Part shown: positions 21,766 through 32,373 of the stretch, in pieces | How the letters are laid out: every line of letters begins with the position of its first letter | How positions within the stretch are numbered: the first letter of the stretch is position 1 | From: Phycomyces nitens | Taxonomy: Eukaryota; Mucoromycota; Mucoromycetes; Mucorales; Phycomycetaceae | Assembly (NCBI GenBank): GCA_022702545.1 | Contig: JAHRBC010000005.1 | Coordinates: forward strand, 4,092,001-4,156,000 | Reading direction: 5' to 3' | Length of the DNA: 64,000 nt | Notes under the pieces: generated by a model | Seen by the model: the letters and a program-made list of their open reading frames with translations, nothing else | Database searches by the model: none | What the model was told of the DNA's origin: nothing | Made by a program: the position numbers and the translations under genes

Positions 21766-22866
21766 TCATGTGGTGGACGTAGGTTTAGACATAGTCTGTG
21801 TTGGGATTAGGATCTCCGGAGTGACTCCGTGAGACTGTATCTCATCAGGTACAATTGTCTGGTTAATACTGGCATCATAAGCATTGCTGTGGGAAGGCAT
21901 GTGGCTATCAAAGTTGTTGTCAGGCTCTCCTTCCTCTTCGGAGGAAGATGATCCCATTTCTGTATCATCCGCCTGTTCATTGGCACATTCTTGTTCTTGT
22001 GTTACAAGTTTGTTATTTGACAGGACATCCTGGCGGCATGGTTCTTCAGAGTCTTTGGCACCAGCCTCACTCAGTGGCCCAATTAGCTCTGATGTAGCCC
22101 TTTTATTGGCTTTGTCAATCAGTTTGCCAACTTGATTGGCAAGGAAAGGGTCAGTGGCAAGGAGGGAGGAAAAATTGTCCAATCGAATCTGTCGTTTGGT
22201 TACAAGGGTTCCAGAGTTCAGGGTTGTTGAGGACTTCCCATTTACTGGGGTGCCTCTTGGCTTCTTGTGGGTTAAGTCAGTGTTGTTGCGTGGGCAGTCT
22301 TTAGCCACATGTCCCCGTTCATGGCAAGAGAAACATTCTGTCTTGAGACGATCTGGACAGGCATGGATGAGATGATCATCAGCATGACAGTACCAGCAAA
22401 ACTCAGGCATTTTTGCCCATGTCACCAAAAACTGGTGTTGGTCATCCCACAACAGCTTGTGGGTGAGGCCAATTGGATCAGTGCTGCCTTTAGGAAGCTC
22501 TAGTATTGCATGTCCTTCATGCAATCTCCATCCACACTGAAGCTTAATGCCAAACTCTACTATAGTGCCAAAAGGCTCGAAAGCTTTTCATACGCCTTGT
22601 TCAACAAGAGCTGCTAAGACAACTGGAAGATGTGATAGCTGCATCTTTATAATGGTAGCATCAGGGGTTAAACCAGCAGATGGGTAATATGAAACAGCTC
22701 TGATTTTCAGACCTGTGTCTAACAAACGCTGACATGCTTCAGCTGAAGTCAGCATAAACTCTACCAAGGTATTTTGCCCATCTTTGTGGGTGAGCATACC
22801 CTCCCCATCTTCTTCAGGGATCTGGCCTTTTGCCAGTTGGAGGAAAGGAACAAGAGGCATCTTCAC
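21766..22866 (-). pseudogene. LINE-B ORF1 (Gag-like, zinc knuckles), broken
   Basis: Two open segments in one frame, 22866-22588 and 22524-21766, separated by a TGA at 22588-22590 after ALVEQGV. The second part has two CCHC knuckles, CWYCHADDHLIHAC and CFSCHERGHVAKDC, typical of RNA-binding ORF1 proteins. A Ser/Glu-rich acidic tail follows. A start upstream of 22866 is possible. Confidence 0.72.
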
Positions 22867-23115
22867 CTCAGAAAGATCAAAGAAAACTGAGTGTTTATGG
22901 GACCCACGTTACCATACACGGCGTTGGATCAAAGTAGGAGGAGAATTCTTGGGAGCAACAATTTGGATACCCTTTCTAACAGTATCTCGGTAGTTAGGGC
23001 AGATAGTGGGAGTGGGAGTAGTTGAAGAATTGGTAACAAGATCATCTTGTTTTGCGTGTTGTGGAGGGATTATTGGATTTTTTCTGTTCCTGGTGGTTCC
23101 AGGGTATTAGCAGAG

Positions 23116-23483
23116 AAAGTCATGAAAAAAAAAATGTAAATAGATCATACTACAAGAATTTGTAAAAGTAAAAGCTGTCACAAGTTCCTGCTATTCCTCA
23201 AAATTTAAACATCAGACAATAGAAAATAAGGAGATGCATCAAGGATCATAGCTGAACGTTCTCCATGGTAACATTCAGGTTGATGGATATGTTCTCCACT
23301 AGGCTTCTGACTGGCCATTGCCATCTTGAAAGCGTCGGCCATAGTGTCAACCATAGTGGTCATCTCGGGATTCTTGGACATGTCTTGTTCTTCGTTGGTA
23401 TATTTCTTTTTGTCTTTAACAGATTGTCTTTCAGGGTTTGTAAAGTATTCTTTGGGAGGATTGTTAAGCTTCAGCTACTAATT
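23116..23483. other. Unassigned spacer between LINE-B and a gamma LTR
   Basis: No ORF, terminal repeat or splice pattern that I trust. It may include the LINE-B 5' UTR. Confidence 0.4.
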
Positions 23484-23504
23484 GTCATTCCTGATCTAGG
23501 CTAT
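23484..23504 (-). repeat. Gamma LTR, one side of a copy split by CMC-3
   Basis: TGTCATTCCTGATCTAGGC at 23484 continues across CMC-3 as TATCTTCCAATTTACTG at 29834. The uninterrupted version, GATCTAGGCTATCTTCCAAT, is present near 63500. TAT is duplicated (23502-23504 and 29834-29836). The remainder of this LTR is 29837-30131. Confidence 0.85.
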
Positions 23505-24029
23505 CACTGCAAAAGAGGGCTGTTTGTAGTACCAGAAATCTGGCATTATGGTACTGAAAAGGGGTGGGTTTCACCTAGTTTAAATATTTTTCAACTAAGA
23601 GGCATGCTAGCTTCACAGGTACCTCGGTGTCGTGGTTTGCAGTAGTAGAAACATGTAAAAATGTGCCGCAGGTGAGGTCTGTTAGCACTTTTGGTATATA
23701 GATCTGATTTGGAATGATGAAAAAAAGTATTTAAAAGAACGGTTCTATTTTGGTCTTCTCAACGTGGTCGTTGAAATGTTCAGATACGTCACATATCTTT
23801 ATGTTGCGAGTTGTAGAAACTCGATGTATCTACTAGTGGTTACTACCCAAGACCAATCAAATCAAACACTTGAAAGCCTCTTTATTCTTCTTCACCAGTA
23901 ATATATCACCCATTATTTGATTTCCCGTTTATATTGGATTGGTAATGGTTTACACTTTTATTTTTATTGGAAAGAATAGAATGTTTCTAGGTTTAGGGTC
24001 TATTATTACGCCTATTCCTATGCATAGCC

Positions 24030-24759
24030 GTTTCTACCCGGTTGCTTGCTGCTATTTGGATGGAATATTTTTCTACATAAAAAATACCTGCAAAAATATG
24101 AATATCCAGTGATTTTTTGGGCTGCGGGAGTGTTCTGTAAAAGATAAAGAAGTGTTAATGATATGGGGTACAAAGAGAAAATTTTTGTGTGTCAAAAGAT
24201 ACTTACATTGCAAGAGATGGGCAAGAGTGCGCATAGGGGACTTGAATTTTAAGGCTGGATGGGCTGTGTGGCGGGTTTAACTATAAAAAAGGGAGTAAAA
24301 ATTAATATGGGTGAACAGAGTGATGATATATTTAATTTACATACCAGGAGCCAAATGGGTTATCAAAGTAGGGGGCATGGTGTGCAAAAAAAGACGAAAG
24401 GAGCCTATAAAACACATAATAATAATTATTAATAAATAGTCTGAATAATATTTTAGATAAGCAAAAAGAGATTTATAAAGAATATTACCTTTATGATTAC
24501 AATTGCAAATGATGGAGGAGACCGATGGCGTGAATAGAAAGGGCAGTCTACAATGGAATAGAGTCAGAGAGGGAACAAGTATGATTGAAAGAAAAAATTT
24601 TACCTGGTGCCGATGGCATCCCTATATAAGTTGTTTGGCCAATCTAAAAGAGAAAGTGAAAATAATTTTTATCAAGATGATGGTACCAGTGAATGTGGCC
24701 AGTGAGTATTTGTCTAGATGGCCGTTGTGGAAAGGATGAGTTGTAATGGGAGCACACAT
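24030..24759 (-). pseudogene. MEX-3: diverged mini-exon unit of CMC-3, one A/B pair
   Basis: The unit is recognisable but diverged. A possible first exon starts at 24759 (MCAPITTHPFHNGH) without a clear signal peptide. One A-type exon (near 24606-24647) is followed by GTAAAATTTT, and one B-type exon (near 24490-24550) ends ...TGTAATCATAAAG before GTAATA. The last exon near 24030-24130 aligns at DNA level with the conserved 90-nt exon but has insertions and loses its usual ending. Probably decayed. Confidence 0.5.
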
Positions 24760-25194
24760 CTATGAAAAAGAGGTTAATTTGTGTATATAAAGAGGTATAA
24801 AAAATGTCTTACCAGAGAAAGGCGCCAATATCAAAAAAGCAAGGAAAAGGAAAAATAAAGGGAACCAAAAAAAAAGGAGAGAGTCTGAATTTTTTTTTCA
24901 CCTTTGAAGCATGCTGCGGAAAGCATGATGGATTGAGCCCAAAAACAATATCAAGGCCAATTTGCATCTCAGTGCTTCAAGACAATAGAAGAACATCTTT
25001 ATAATCATTCAAAATGCCTATATATAACGGCCTTTTTGATATTCAACCTCTCTTACCTTTACACACACACACACACACACACTTACTCACTCACCCACCC
25101 AAACAGTTTTTGTATGTATATGATATTTATTTTTATTTCAATTGAACAAAAACTAATAATTATAATTGAAATATACTTTACCATATTCTAGAAA

Positions 25195-26374
25195 ATGATT
25201 AACCAAAGAAGATCGATTGCTCCTCGTCCCACTCCTGCTCCTGCTCTCACTCCTATCAACATGGAGCAAATTGTCAAGATGCTCTCTGGAATTCAAGACA
25301 ACATGACCAGAGTGGAAGATAAGGTCACCAATGTAGAAGGCGAGTTGGTGACCTCCAACACCAAACTGGTAACGATGGATGCCAGACTTGGTGTCATCAT
25401 TGCTGGAACCCGTGAAGCCATTAAGGCCATTGACAATTTTGGAGAAGAGATTCCTGCCACTGCCACCAGTGAACCCAGCAATGTTGCAGTTGTGGAGGCC
25501 ATTGGTTTGGCCAGACCCAGCCATAAAACATCAGTGGAGGTCAATGTAAGCATTATACCTTATACTATATTATCAATTCATTAACTTGTTTACTATATCA
25601 GAGAAAGATCCGTGAGTTCTTGTGGGAGCCAAATTTCTGTGCAAATACTCCCGCAGAGATCTTGGCCAACACCAACAAGCCCAGGTGGAACACAGATGTT
25701 CACTTTAATGTGACTCCAAACAATGAGTTAGTGAACAGGCTTCTTGTCATCCTGGAGTGCAAGTTTGCTGGTGATGGGATGAGAACCAAGGATCTTCATG
25801 ATAAGCTCCACAAAAACTTCATCAACAGATGCAAACAGGAGAAGATCTCTGCTGCTGCAAAAGAGATCACAAACACACATTCACGGAGAGCCAGACGTGC
25901 TGGTGAAGTAAGTTATCCTTGATATATTAAAAATCTATTCCAAAAATAATAACAAGATTATTATTAGAACCACAAGCGCCGAACAAAGGCATATGGCAGC
26001 AACATGGTTGCCATCAACCAAGAGATGGGCTGGGATTGTGCCAATGCACTCCCCAAGGCAGCAATGTCTGGAGGAGAATCGGATGACGAGGTCACCGAAA
26101 CTGGGAGAAGGCGTGTGGTTAAGACCATCCACCCAAGTTGGAGAAGCGATGAAGTGAGTTGATTATAAATAATATTTCGGATGACTTTAGATTACTAATG
26201 TGCAATTGATAGTACAACCGATTTATCCAAGTCGTTGATAGATTCGTTGGTCTCCAACTTGGAGCAAACTCTCACCAGTTGCTGTCAAGGGTTTATGGCA
26301 GAACTGTAGACGTGGCAGTCCTGACCAATTTAAATCCCAGTCTTGCTCAGTGGGCTCTTAGAAATGGGCCTTAA
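25195..26374 (+). CDS. CMC-3 accessory protein, four exons, intact by inspection
   Basis: Exons 25195-25545, 25602-25907 (306 nt), 25968-26153 (186 nt) and 26213-26374, all GT-AG, with no stop in the joined frame (about 335 residues). It begins MINQRRSIAPRPTPAPA. Residues about 25-75 (MLSGIQDNMTRVEDKVTNVE) look like a coiled coil. Exon 2 carries KPRWNTDVHFNVTPNNELV and the basic end SRRARRAGE. Exon 3 has AMSGGESDDE and HPSWRSDE. Exon 4 ends AQWALRNGP. Exon lengths match the CMC-2 and CMC-5 genes although the sequence is well diverged, which indicates selection. Function unknown; probably a transposition helper. A (CA)n tract sits 110 bp upstream (about 25062-25082). Confidence 0.78.
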
Positions 26375-26497
26375 TAAAAAAAAATTTATCTCTCTATCTA
26401 TTTTTTTTGACACGCATTACGTTTTGACAACATTTATAAAGGCAATGCTATTTCTGTTTGGTTTTTTATGAAAGAGAAAAGATATTTATTTATTTTA

Positions 26498-29400
26498 TTA
26501 CACACAAAGCTTTTTGGGCAAAGGGATGACCAGCATCCTCTTCACACCATTTCGGCTTGTGTGCATAGCAGTCGCAACTTCCAAAAGAAGGCGATGCACG
26601 GGCAAGATGCACTCATGGGTAGCAGGAGAAAACCCAGGCAAACAGATGTCAACACCTTTATCCTCACGCGAACGATCATAGCAGACACCATACCATTTCA
26701 CAAAGGCAAAAACATGTTGGCTTTGGTATGATTGTCTAGTTGGACGGGCAGAGGCAGAGAGAGGCGGTGTGAACTGGTGGACAAAAATATACTGTATTTC
26801 GCCAGTATATGCTGTTTGGTTCTCACCAGTGCTGCTACCAAACAAAGCTTGGACACAAGATCCACCATTACCAGAGCCATTGTGACCACGATAGACCTGG
26901 CCAAGGAGATTTATCGATTTTATTTTCACTATTTGATTGTCAACAAATAGGAAAGACGAGGTGGCGTGTTGGTAGCTCTCTAGCTCAGAAATGTCATACG
27001 TATCTTTGTAGTACTCTAACAAATGAGGATAGTCAACATCACTCATTGCTGTTGCTGATCTGGCTTGGAGAGGAAATGCGGTAGGGGGAAGAGGCTCGTT
27101 ACCCTTGATTGGAAATTTGGAATCTTGGGATGCCTCCACAAAATCTTGCAATCAGAATGGGCGTCGTGTTGGTGTAGGTGCAGGTGGAGACAAGGTGGCA
27201 AAGGAGGAAGAGAGCTTAGAAAAGAGAGGAAGGAAAGGAGCTGATATTGACGACTTGAGGATGACATTCATATAGTCCTCCTTGTACGAATTCTGGACAA
27301 ATATTTTCATAAAGGTTGACTCAAACCCGTCTCTTCTGTTTGTCTTGACACTCTTCAACAACCCATTATATCTCTCAAACCCAAAGAGCCAATAACTGTA
27401 CACAGGTCCAAAATCACGAATGGTGTCGCGAAGATGGAGGTGCAGGTGCATGTTGCAGGTGAGGATGGTGTGTGGGTATTGTTGTTCACAGGCTTGACCA
27501 AATTTTTCCAGATGACTATGAGCTTCATCAAGTTCATCAAAAGTGATGGTTGGCTTGGTAAGGAGGCGGCAGGCATCGACAAAGCTGATCCAATTCTGGA
27601 ACTTGGCAGCAGGGAGAACGGTCTTCAATAGAGCAGGGGAGTAAATGAGCACCCAGGATTTCCACTCGTCGGCCTTCATATGGGGAAATCCCTTCCCAAT
27701 CTTCATCTTCAACACTGCATACTCTGCAGGCAGCACCATGGTCTCTGCCACCCTCTGCATCTCACAAAGATTGTTGTCTGTGATCAGACCACTGGCAGTC
27801 CACGTCTCGACCATCCTCTTCGCCATTCCCAGGAATAGGTTGTGCATGGGATCAATGATCGTTCCACGTACTAGATCAAAGTATCTAAGGCGATGCAACT
27901 GCGACCATCAAACACCATTTTCGACCTCCAGCTGATGCCTTTCTGAGGGCGTACTTGCACTCTTCCACTCCTCAGCATGCACCCGGTTTTGAGCACCATT
28001 TGCAAGTCTCCACGCACAGAAATCAAAACCATGAAAATCGACATTGTTTGTCCCTTCCAAGCGAGAGAAACTACGACTGCATTTGTAGCATGCATGGGTA
28101 CTGTTATGAGACGTGAACCCACTGGTTTTCCTGGCGGCAGGGATATCACATGCAACCATGAAGAGTGCAGCACGGACAGTTACTCCAGTTGGGTTTTCAT
28201 AACTTGGAATGACCATTCCAACATACAGCTGCTCCAACTCGTCGACCAAGGGCTTGAGGTAGTTGTTAATCTCCTCTGATCTTGGTTCCTTTGGCCCAGG
28301 CATCAGACCAACAAGAATCACGTTTTCTGCCTTGAACCTATCCTCTCGAGGCAAATTGTTGATCACCAGGTAAATAGCTCCAGAGGAATGAGTGATACCA
28401 TCGAATGGCTGAAACCAATCAATGTTGAGAGTCAACATGAGTGAGCGCAAGTCTTTAACAAAGGGAATGCTGTTATTGTCCTTCAACCCCTTCCACATCG
28501 CACCATCATAAACGTCGCACATTGTATCAACGATCTTCAACTCCTGGTTCCATTGTCTGATCTTGCTTTAAAAATCCAGGCAGAGGAAAAGGACTCTCAG
28601 CGCCTGTTTGACGGACTGATACATGTACGATCTCTTGGCAACCAAAGCACCAGATGACAATTGCTTCATAAGTTGGCAACCACATGGAGAACGGGAACCC
28701 AGCTTGGCAGAATCGCACTGAAGTGAAGCAGACCCAGCTTCCTCATACACCGTGTGGCAATCCTGGCACACAACAAATCTCTTTACACCCTTGGTCAAGG
28801 CAGTGAAACCCATCATGCTTTGGAGACCAGAAAGGCTTGAGGGCAATTGGAAGTCCTGTCCGTAAATCATCAAGAGTTTGTTGATGAACTCAATCAAGAC
28901 AACAGCACCCTTATCGACCACATAACGGGATGCAAACAGAACAACGAAAATGGCAATTGCTCTGTGCACTGGGTTTTCGGGCATACCAGGAGTAGCAAAA
29001 GGGTCTATTATTTAAAAAGGAAAATTATTAACACTCAATTTTTGCTTGCTTTTGTATAGCTATTCAATACTGACCTTCACTATCAAACTCCTCGACCTCA
29101 ATCTCCTCAACATCGGCTTCATCATCACTGTCATTGTCAGAGTTGTTGGTGATTTTGGCACCATTGCCATTGACCTCATTGTCAAGTTGATTGGCATCAA
29201 CCATTTGGTCATAATCCCCAAAAGGTAAGTTGGGCTGACTGTCAACTGCCACGGATTCAGATTCAATAATCGGCATTGCTGCAAATATGGGTTAGATTAG
29301 TTTATTACTCTACACTGGTTTTCAAATAAATATATTTTATCCTCAACATCCAAATCCATCATATCACTTTGTGTGCCTGAGTTCAATTGAAAAATACAAG

Positions 29401-29591
29401 TTATTATTGCGCAGTAAATGAAAATTAACACTAGTATACATACTGCTCTCAAATTTGCCAGTTTCTTCAGTTCTTGCTCTCTTACTATAGCGTTGGTAAG
29501 TGCGCTTGGATACAATAGTGAATCCTTGCTGGTTATTGCTGCAATTGTTGCAGTAACAGGTGGTGGTGTTTTGTGCGGAAATAGAAGACAT
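26498..29591 (-). pseudogene. CMC-3 Tnp2-like transposase, three in-frame stops
   Basis: Exon 1 at 29591 (MSSISAQNTTTCYCNNC, basic YSKRARTEE). The acidic exon ends near 29075 (DSDDEADVEEIEVEEFDSE) and is followed by a GTCAGT intron. The main exon starts near 29002 (MPENPVHRA). Landmarks: DWFQPFDGITHSSGAIYL, LVGLMPGPKEPRSEE, CYKCSRSF, IIDPMHNLFLGMAKRM, YSYWLFGFERYNG, ending VIPLPKKLCV. Stops in the same frame: TAA 28570-28568, TGA 27910-27908 (GTT TGA TGG where other copies have GTT CGA TGG) and TGA 27154-27152. Its acidic exon keeps the frame lost in CMC-1 and CMC-5. Confidence 0.85.
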
Positions 29592-30131
29592 AGTTTATAT
29601 TATTTGATTGTGAGATAAAAAAGGAAACAAGTGCTACATATTTTTATTTGCTGTCATTTTATAGACAAGAAAAAGGCTATTGTTCTTTGATCCTTTGCCC
29701 AAACCAATAGGATGCATCAAAATTATACTTTTTATTTTTAAAAAAAATAATGTCTGAGATGAAAAAAAGCTCTATGTTTCTAGTACCCATCTGCACCATT
29801 TATACTAGGTGAAATCAAGGGGTTTTTCCAGTGTATCTTCCAATTTACTGTAAATGTAGTCAAATTGGTCAAGCTTTAATACACAGGAGTATTCAAAATA
29901 AGAGAGAGGATAAAAGATAATTTTTATTGTTTTGAATTGGGATATCTTATATAGTTTTCTAAATAATTATTCATCTTTGACTATAACAAAGAGGTGTTTA
30001 ATGTTCTTACAAAATTATTATAAACGGATTACAAATTTCTGTAATTACAAACAGATGAATAATCATTTCAAATCATGCCTCATTTGTAAAGACAAGTCAC
30101 TAGAGCTTGTTTCACCAAAATTAGGCACAAC

Positions 30132-30530
30132 TGTCAGAGTTGACATCAGTGACCAAAATCGGCTCTTAATAGGTAACCAGTAATGGTTGACCTTGTTGGG
30201 TAAACACTCAGACCTTGCCGATTGGTCTTCTTGCATATGTTTTGGAAAATGTCTCAAATGTCTCAAATGTCTTAGATTGCGAATATCTTGTCAGTATATC
30301 CTACTGGACAATCATCATCTAAGACATATTAATGTAGCTATACATTTAGCCTTAAATCCGATTATATTTTGTATAAATAGTAAAAGGATTTGTATCAATA
30401 AAAAGCATCTATCTATTACCTAAAAACTATTCTTTGAACTTGACGATCCCCAGTGGTATTGATTCTGCGACTTAGTTACAAGTGCCAGAAAAGAAATACC
30501 AGATCGATACCTGACACAACAACTCTGACA
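30132..30530 (+). repeat. Solo LTR, epsilon family, downstream of tRNA-Cys
   Basis: Bounded by perfect inverted ends TGTCAGAGTTG and CAACTCTGACA. Contains TATAAATAG and AATAAAAAG in plus orientation. Its 3' end faces the 3' end of tRNA-Cys with 20 bp between them. It abuts the gamma LTR remnant on the left. Confidence 0.78.
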
Positions 30531-30550
30531 AACTGGCAAAAGGTTAAAAA

Positions 30551-30621
30551 GGACCCACCGTGATTTGAACACGGGACCTTAGGATCTGCAATCCCACGCT
30601 CTACCGCTGAGCTATAAGTCC
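30551..30621 (-). tRNA. tRNA-Cys (GCA)
   Basis: 71 nt, folds as a cloverleaf: acceptor GGACTTA/TGGGTCC, D arm GCTC...GAGC, anticodon stem TGGGA/TCCTA with loop TTGCAGA (anticodon GCA), T arm CCGTG TTCAAAT CACGG. No intron, no encoded CCA. A TTTTT terminator follows directly. Box A (TAGCTCAGCGG) and box B (GTTCAAATC) are intact, so it should be transcribed by Pol III. Retroelements crowd both flanks. Confidence 0.95.
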
Positions 30622-30631
30622 ATACTCTTTC

Positions 30632-31383
30632 TGACACGTGTGTTGTGGGCAGATTCGGTTTCGACCATGAAGCCGGACCAAGGGCCCGGACATAGACGTA
30701 GGAGGGGTCGGTGGCCGGACAAGTCCGAGTAAGAAGTCCGAGCCGAGTGAGTTGGGCGGGTTTCCGGTGAGATGACGTTGGCTGGGCGATCCCCGAGTTT
30801 CTATATTTTTCTTTCTTCCCAGTCTTTTCCCGTTTTTATTTTATCACATTTATTTATTTCCTTTTTTATATTATTTCCTTTCCTATTTCTTTTGTGAATC
30901 CTTGACACCTTCTTGCAGGATTGCACCATTTTACACCTCTTTAAACAATTGTCTTTGTACAATGTACTTCTTCCATTTTTACCTTTATTATTTTTACAAT
31001 ATTTTTATACTATACTTTATCACACTTGTCTAGAATTACATCATTTTATTCACTTATTTCTTTATTCTTTGTTTTACCTTGACTGGGATGGCACAATTCC
31101 ATCCATTTATTTTATTATTTTCAGTTATTCCTTTTCGATTCTGAATGTCTATAAAAGACATTCAGTTTTCAATCAATAAAACATATCTTTCGTTGGGTTT
31201 AATACCGGTTCTATTTTATTTTATTTGTACTTTTCGATCTCTGAAGAGCAGTGATATTTTGCCCGGTTACATTTTGGGAATATACTGTTGAGTTTCGTTA
31301 GTCATTTTCTTTATCTTTATTATCGTTTTATTATTTGCCGTCGTTCGTCACTATACACAACCGTATACACACATCACGCGTCA
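30632..31383 (+). repeat. Solo LTR, alpha family (alpha-1 at tRNA-Cys)
   Basis: TGACACGTGTGTTGTGGGC to ATCACGCGTCA, 752 bp, with TATAAAAGAC near 31150 and an AATAAAAC signal. Flanked by TTTC on both sides (30628-30631 and 31384-31387). Exactly 10 bp separate it from the tRNA-Cys 5' end, and it reads away from the tRNA. Confidence 0.88.
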
Positions 31384-31387
31384 TTTC

Positions 31388-32066
31388 TGACACGTGTGTT
31401 GTGGGCAAGTTCGGTTTCGACCATGAAGCCGGACCAAGGGCCCGGAACAGGCCTAGGAGGGGTCGGAGGCCGGACCAGTCCGAAGAAGAAGTCCGAGCCG
31501 AGTAAGGATGGCCGATCCCCGAGTTTCTTTATTTCTCTTTCTTTTCAATTTTTCTTTATTTTATTTTATCACATTTTATTATTTCCTTTTTTATACTCTT
31601 TCCTTTTATATTTCCTTTGTGAATCCTTTCTCACTTTCTTGCAGGATTGCACCATTCTGTACTTCTTTAGTTTATTTCCCCTACTTCTTTGTCTTACCCC
31701 TTTCTTTATTATGTTATAGTATTTTTTTTTATTATATTTTTCCTTTGGCCTTGATGGCATCATTTTATTATTTTATTATTTCATTTTTCGGTTATTCTTT
31801 TAGTTATTTTCTTTGTCTATAAAAGACATTCTTTTCTAATGAATAAATATTATCAGTCAGTTTTACGATCAATTTTACGGTTATTTTATTCTTTTGAGTT
31901 TAAGCTCTCGATCTCTGAAGAGCAGTTATATTTTGCCCAGTCATTTTGGGGATATTTCTGTTGAGTTTCGTTAGTCTTTTACTGGTTCTTTCATTGTTTC
32001 TTTTATATATTTTATTTGTCGCCCGTTCGGTTACCATACACAACCATACAAACACATCACGCGTCA
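31388..32066 (+). repeat. Solo LTR, alpha family (alpha-2, second in the stack)
   Basis: TGACACGTGTGTTGTGGGC to ATCACGCGTCA, 679 bp, same orientation as alpha-1. It also has TTTC on both sides (31384-31387 shared with alpha-1, and 32067-32070). Colinear with alpha-1 but with deletions, for example after CCGAGTAAGG near 31505. Confidence 0.86.
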
Positions 32067-32074
32067 TTTCGCTT

Positions 32075-32373
32075 TGACACAGGTGTTGTATATTTCACAG
32101 CTGCACCACAAAACTAGCAGAAATTCCGTGACGTCACTAAGGGCCCCACCAAGAAAGAGTGCTACGTCACAACTAACCATCATTACTGTAATGTTTCTTA
32201 GGGATCGGGGTTTAAAGGTAGCAGACAATAGCTCAGAGTAGAAAAAGAACCCCCTTTTATTTGATCCATTGTTTTGACTATTTATGTGGCTTTTTATAAT
32301 CACTATCCTAATTTGTAATTCCTATTCTTGATTCATTACATTGTCCCCCCCTTTTTTTTTTGTAGGAAGGTTT
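32075..32373 (+). repeat. Probable third alpha-type LTR, fragment
   Basis: Begins TGACACAGGTGTTGTA, resembling the gypsy-1 LTR start TGACACGGGTGTTGTA. The rest is unassigned GC-moderate then AT-rich DNA up to the CMC-4 end. No matching 3' end was found. No gene seen here. Confidence 0.45.

Larger units (their letters stand above)
21012..23115 (-). mobile_element. LINE-B: 5' part of a second LINE family
   Basis: Contains ORF1 with zinc knuckles and the endonuclease half of ORF2 on the minus strand. The RT domain is absent because the element stops at the junction with the alpha LTR near 21012. Both ORFs have stops. It is unlike LINE-A in sequence and in having a separate Gag-like ORF1. Confidence 0.75.
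23505..29833 (-). mobile_element. CMC-3: CACTA-like DNA transposon
   Basis: Ends CACTGCAAAAGAGGGCTG (23505) and, inward from 29833, CACTGGAAAAACCCCTTG. TSD TAT. Gene order in element orientation: transposase (-), accessory gene (+), mini-exon unit (-). The accessory gene is intact by inspection and the transposase has three stops. Insertion into a gamma LTR gives its relative age. Confidence 0.88.

Noticed and set aside
23265..23645. 126-aa ORF with hydrophobic stretch
   Set aside because: It crosses the border between an LTR and the CMC-3 end, so it is a chance fusion.
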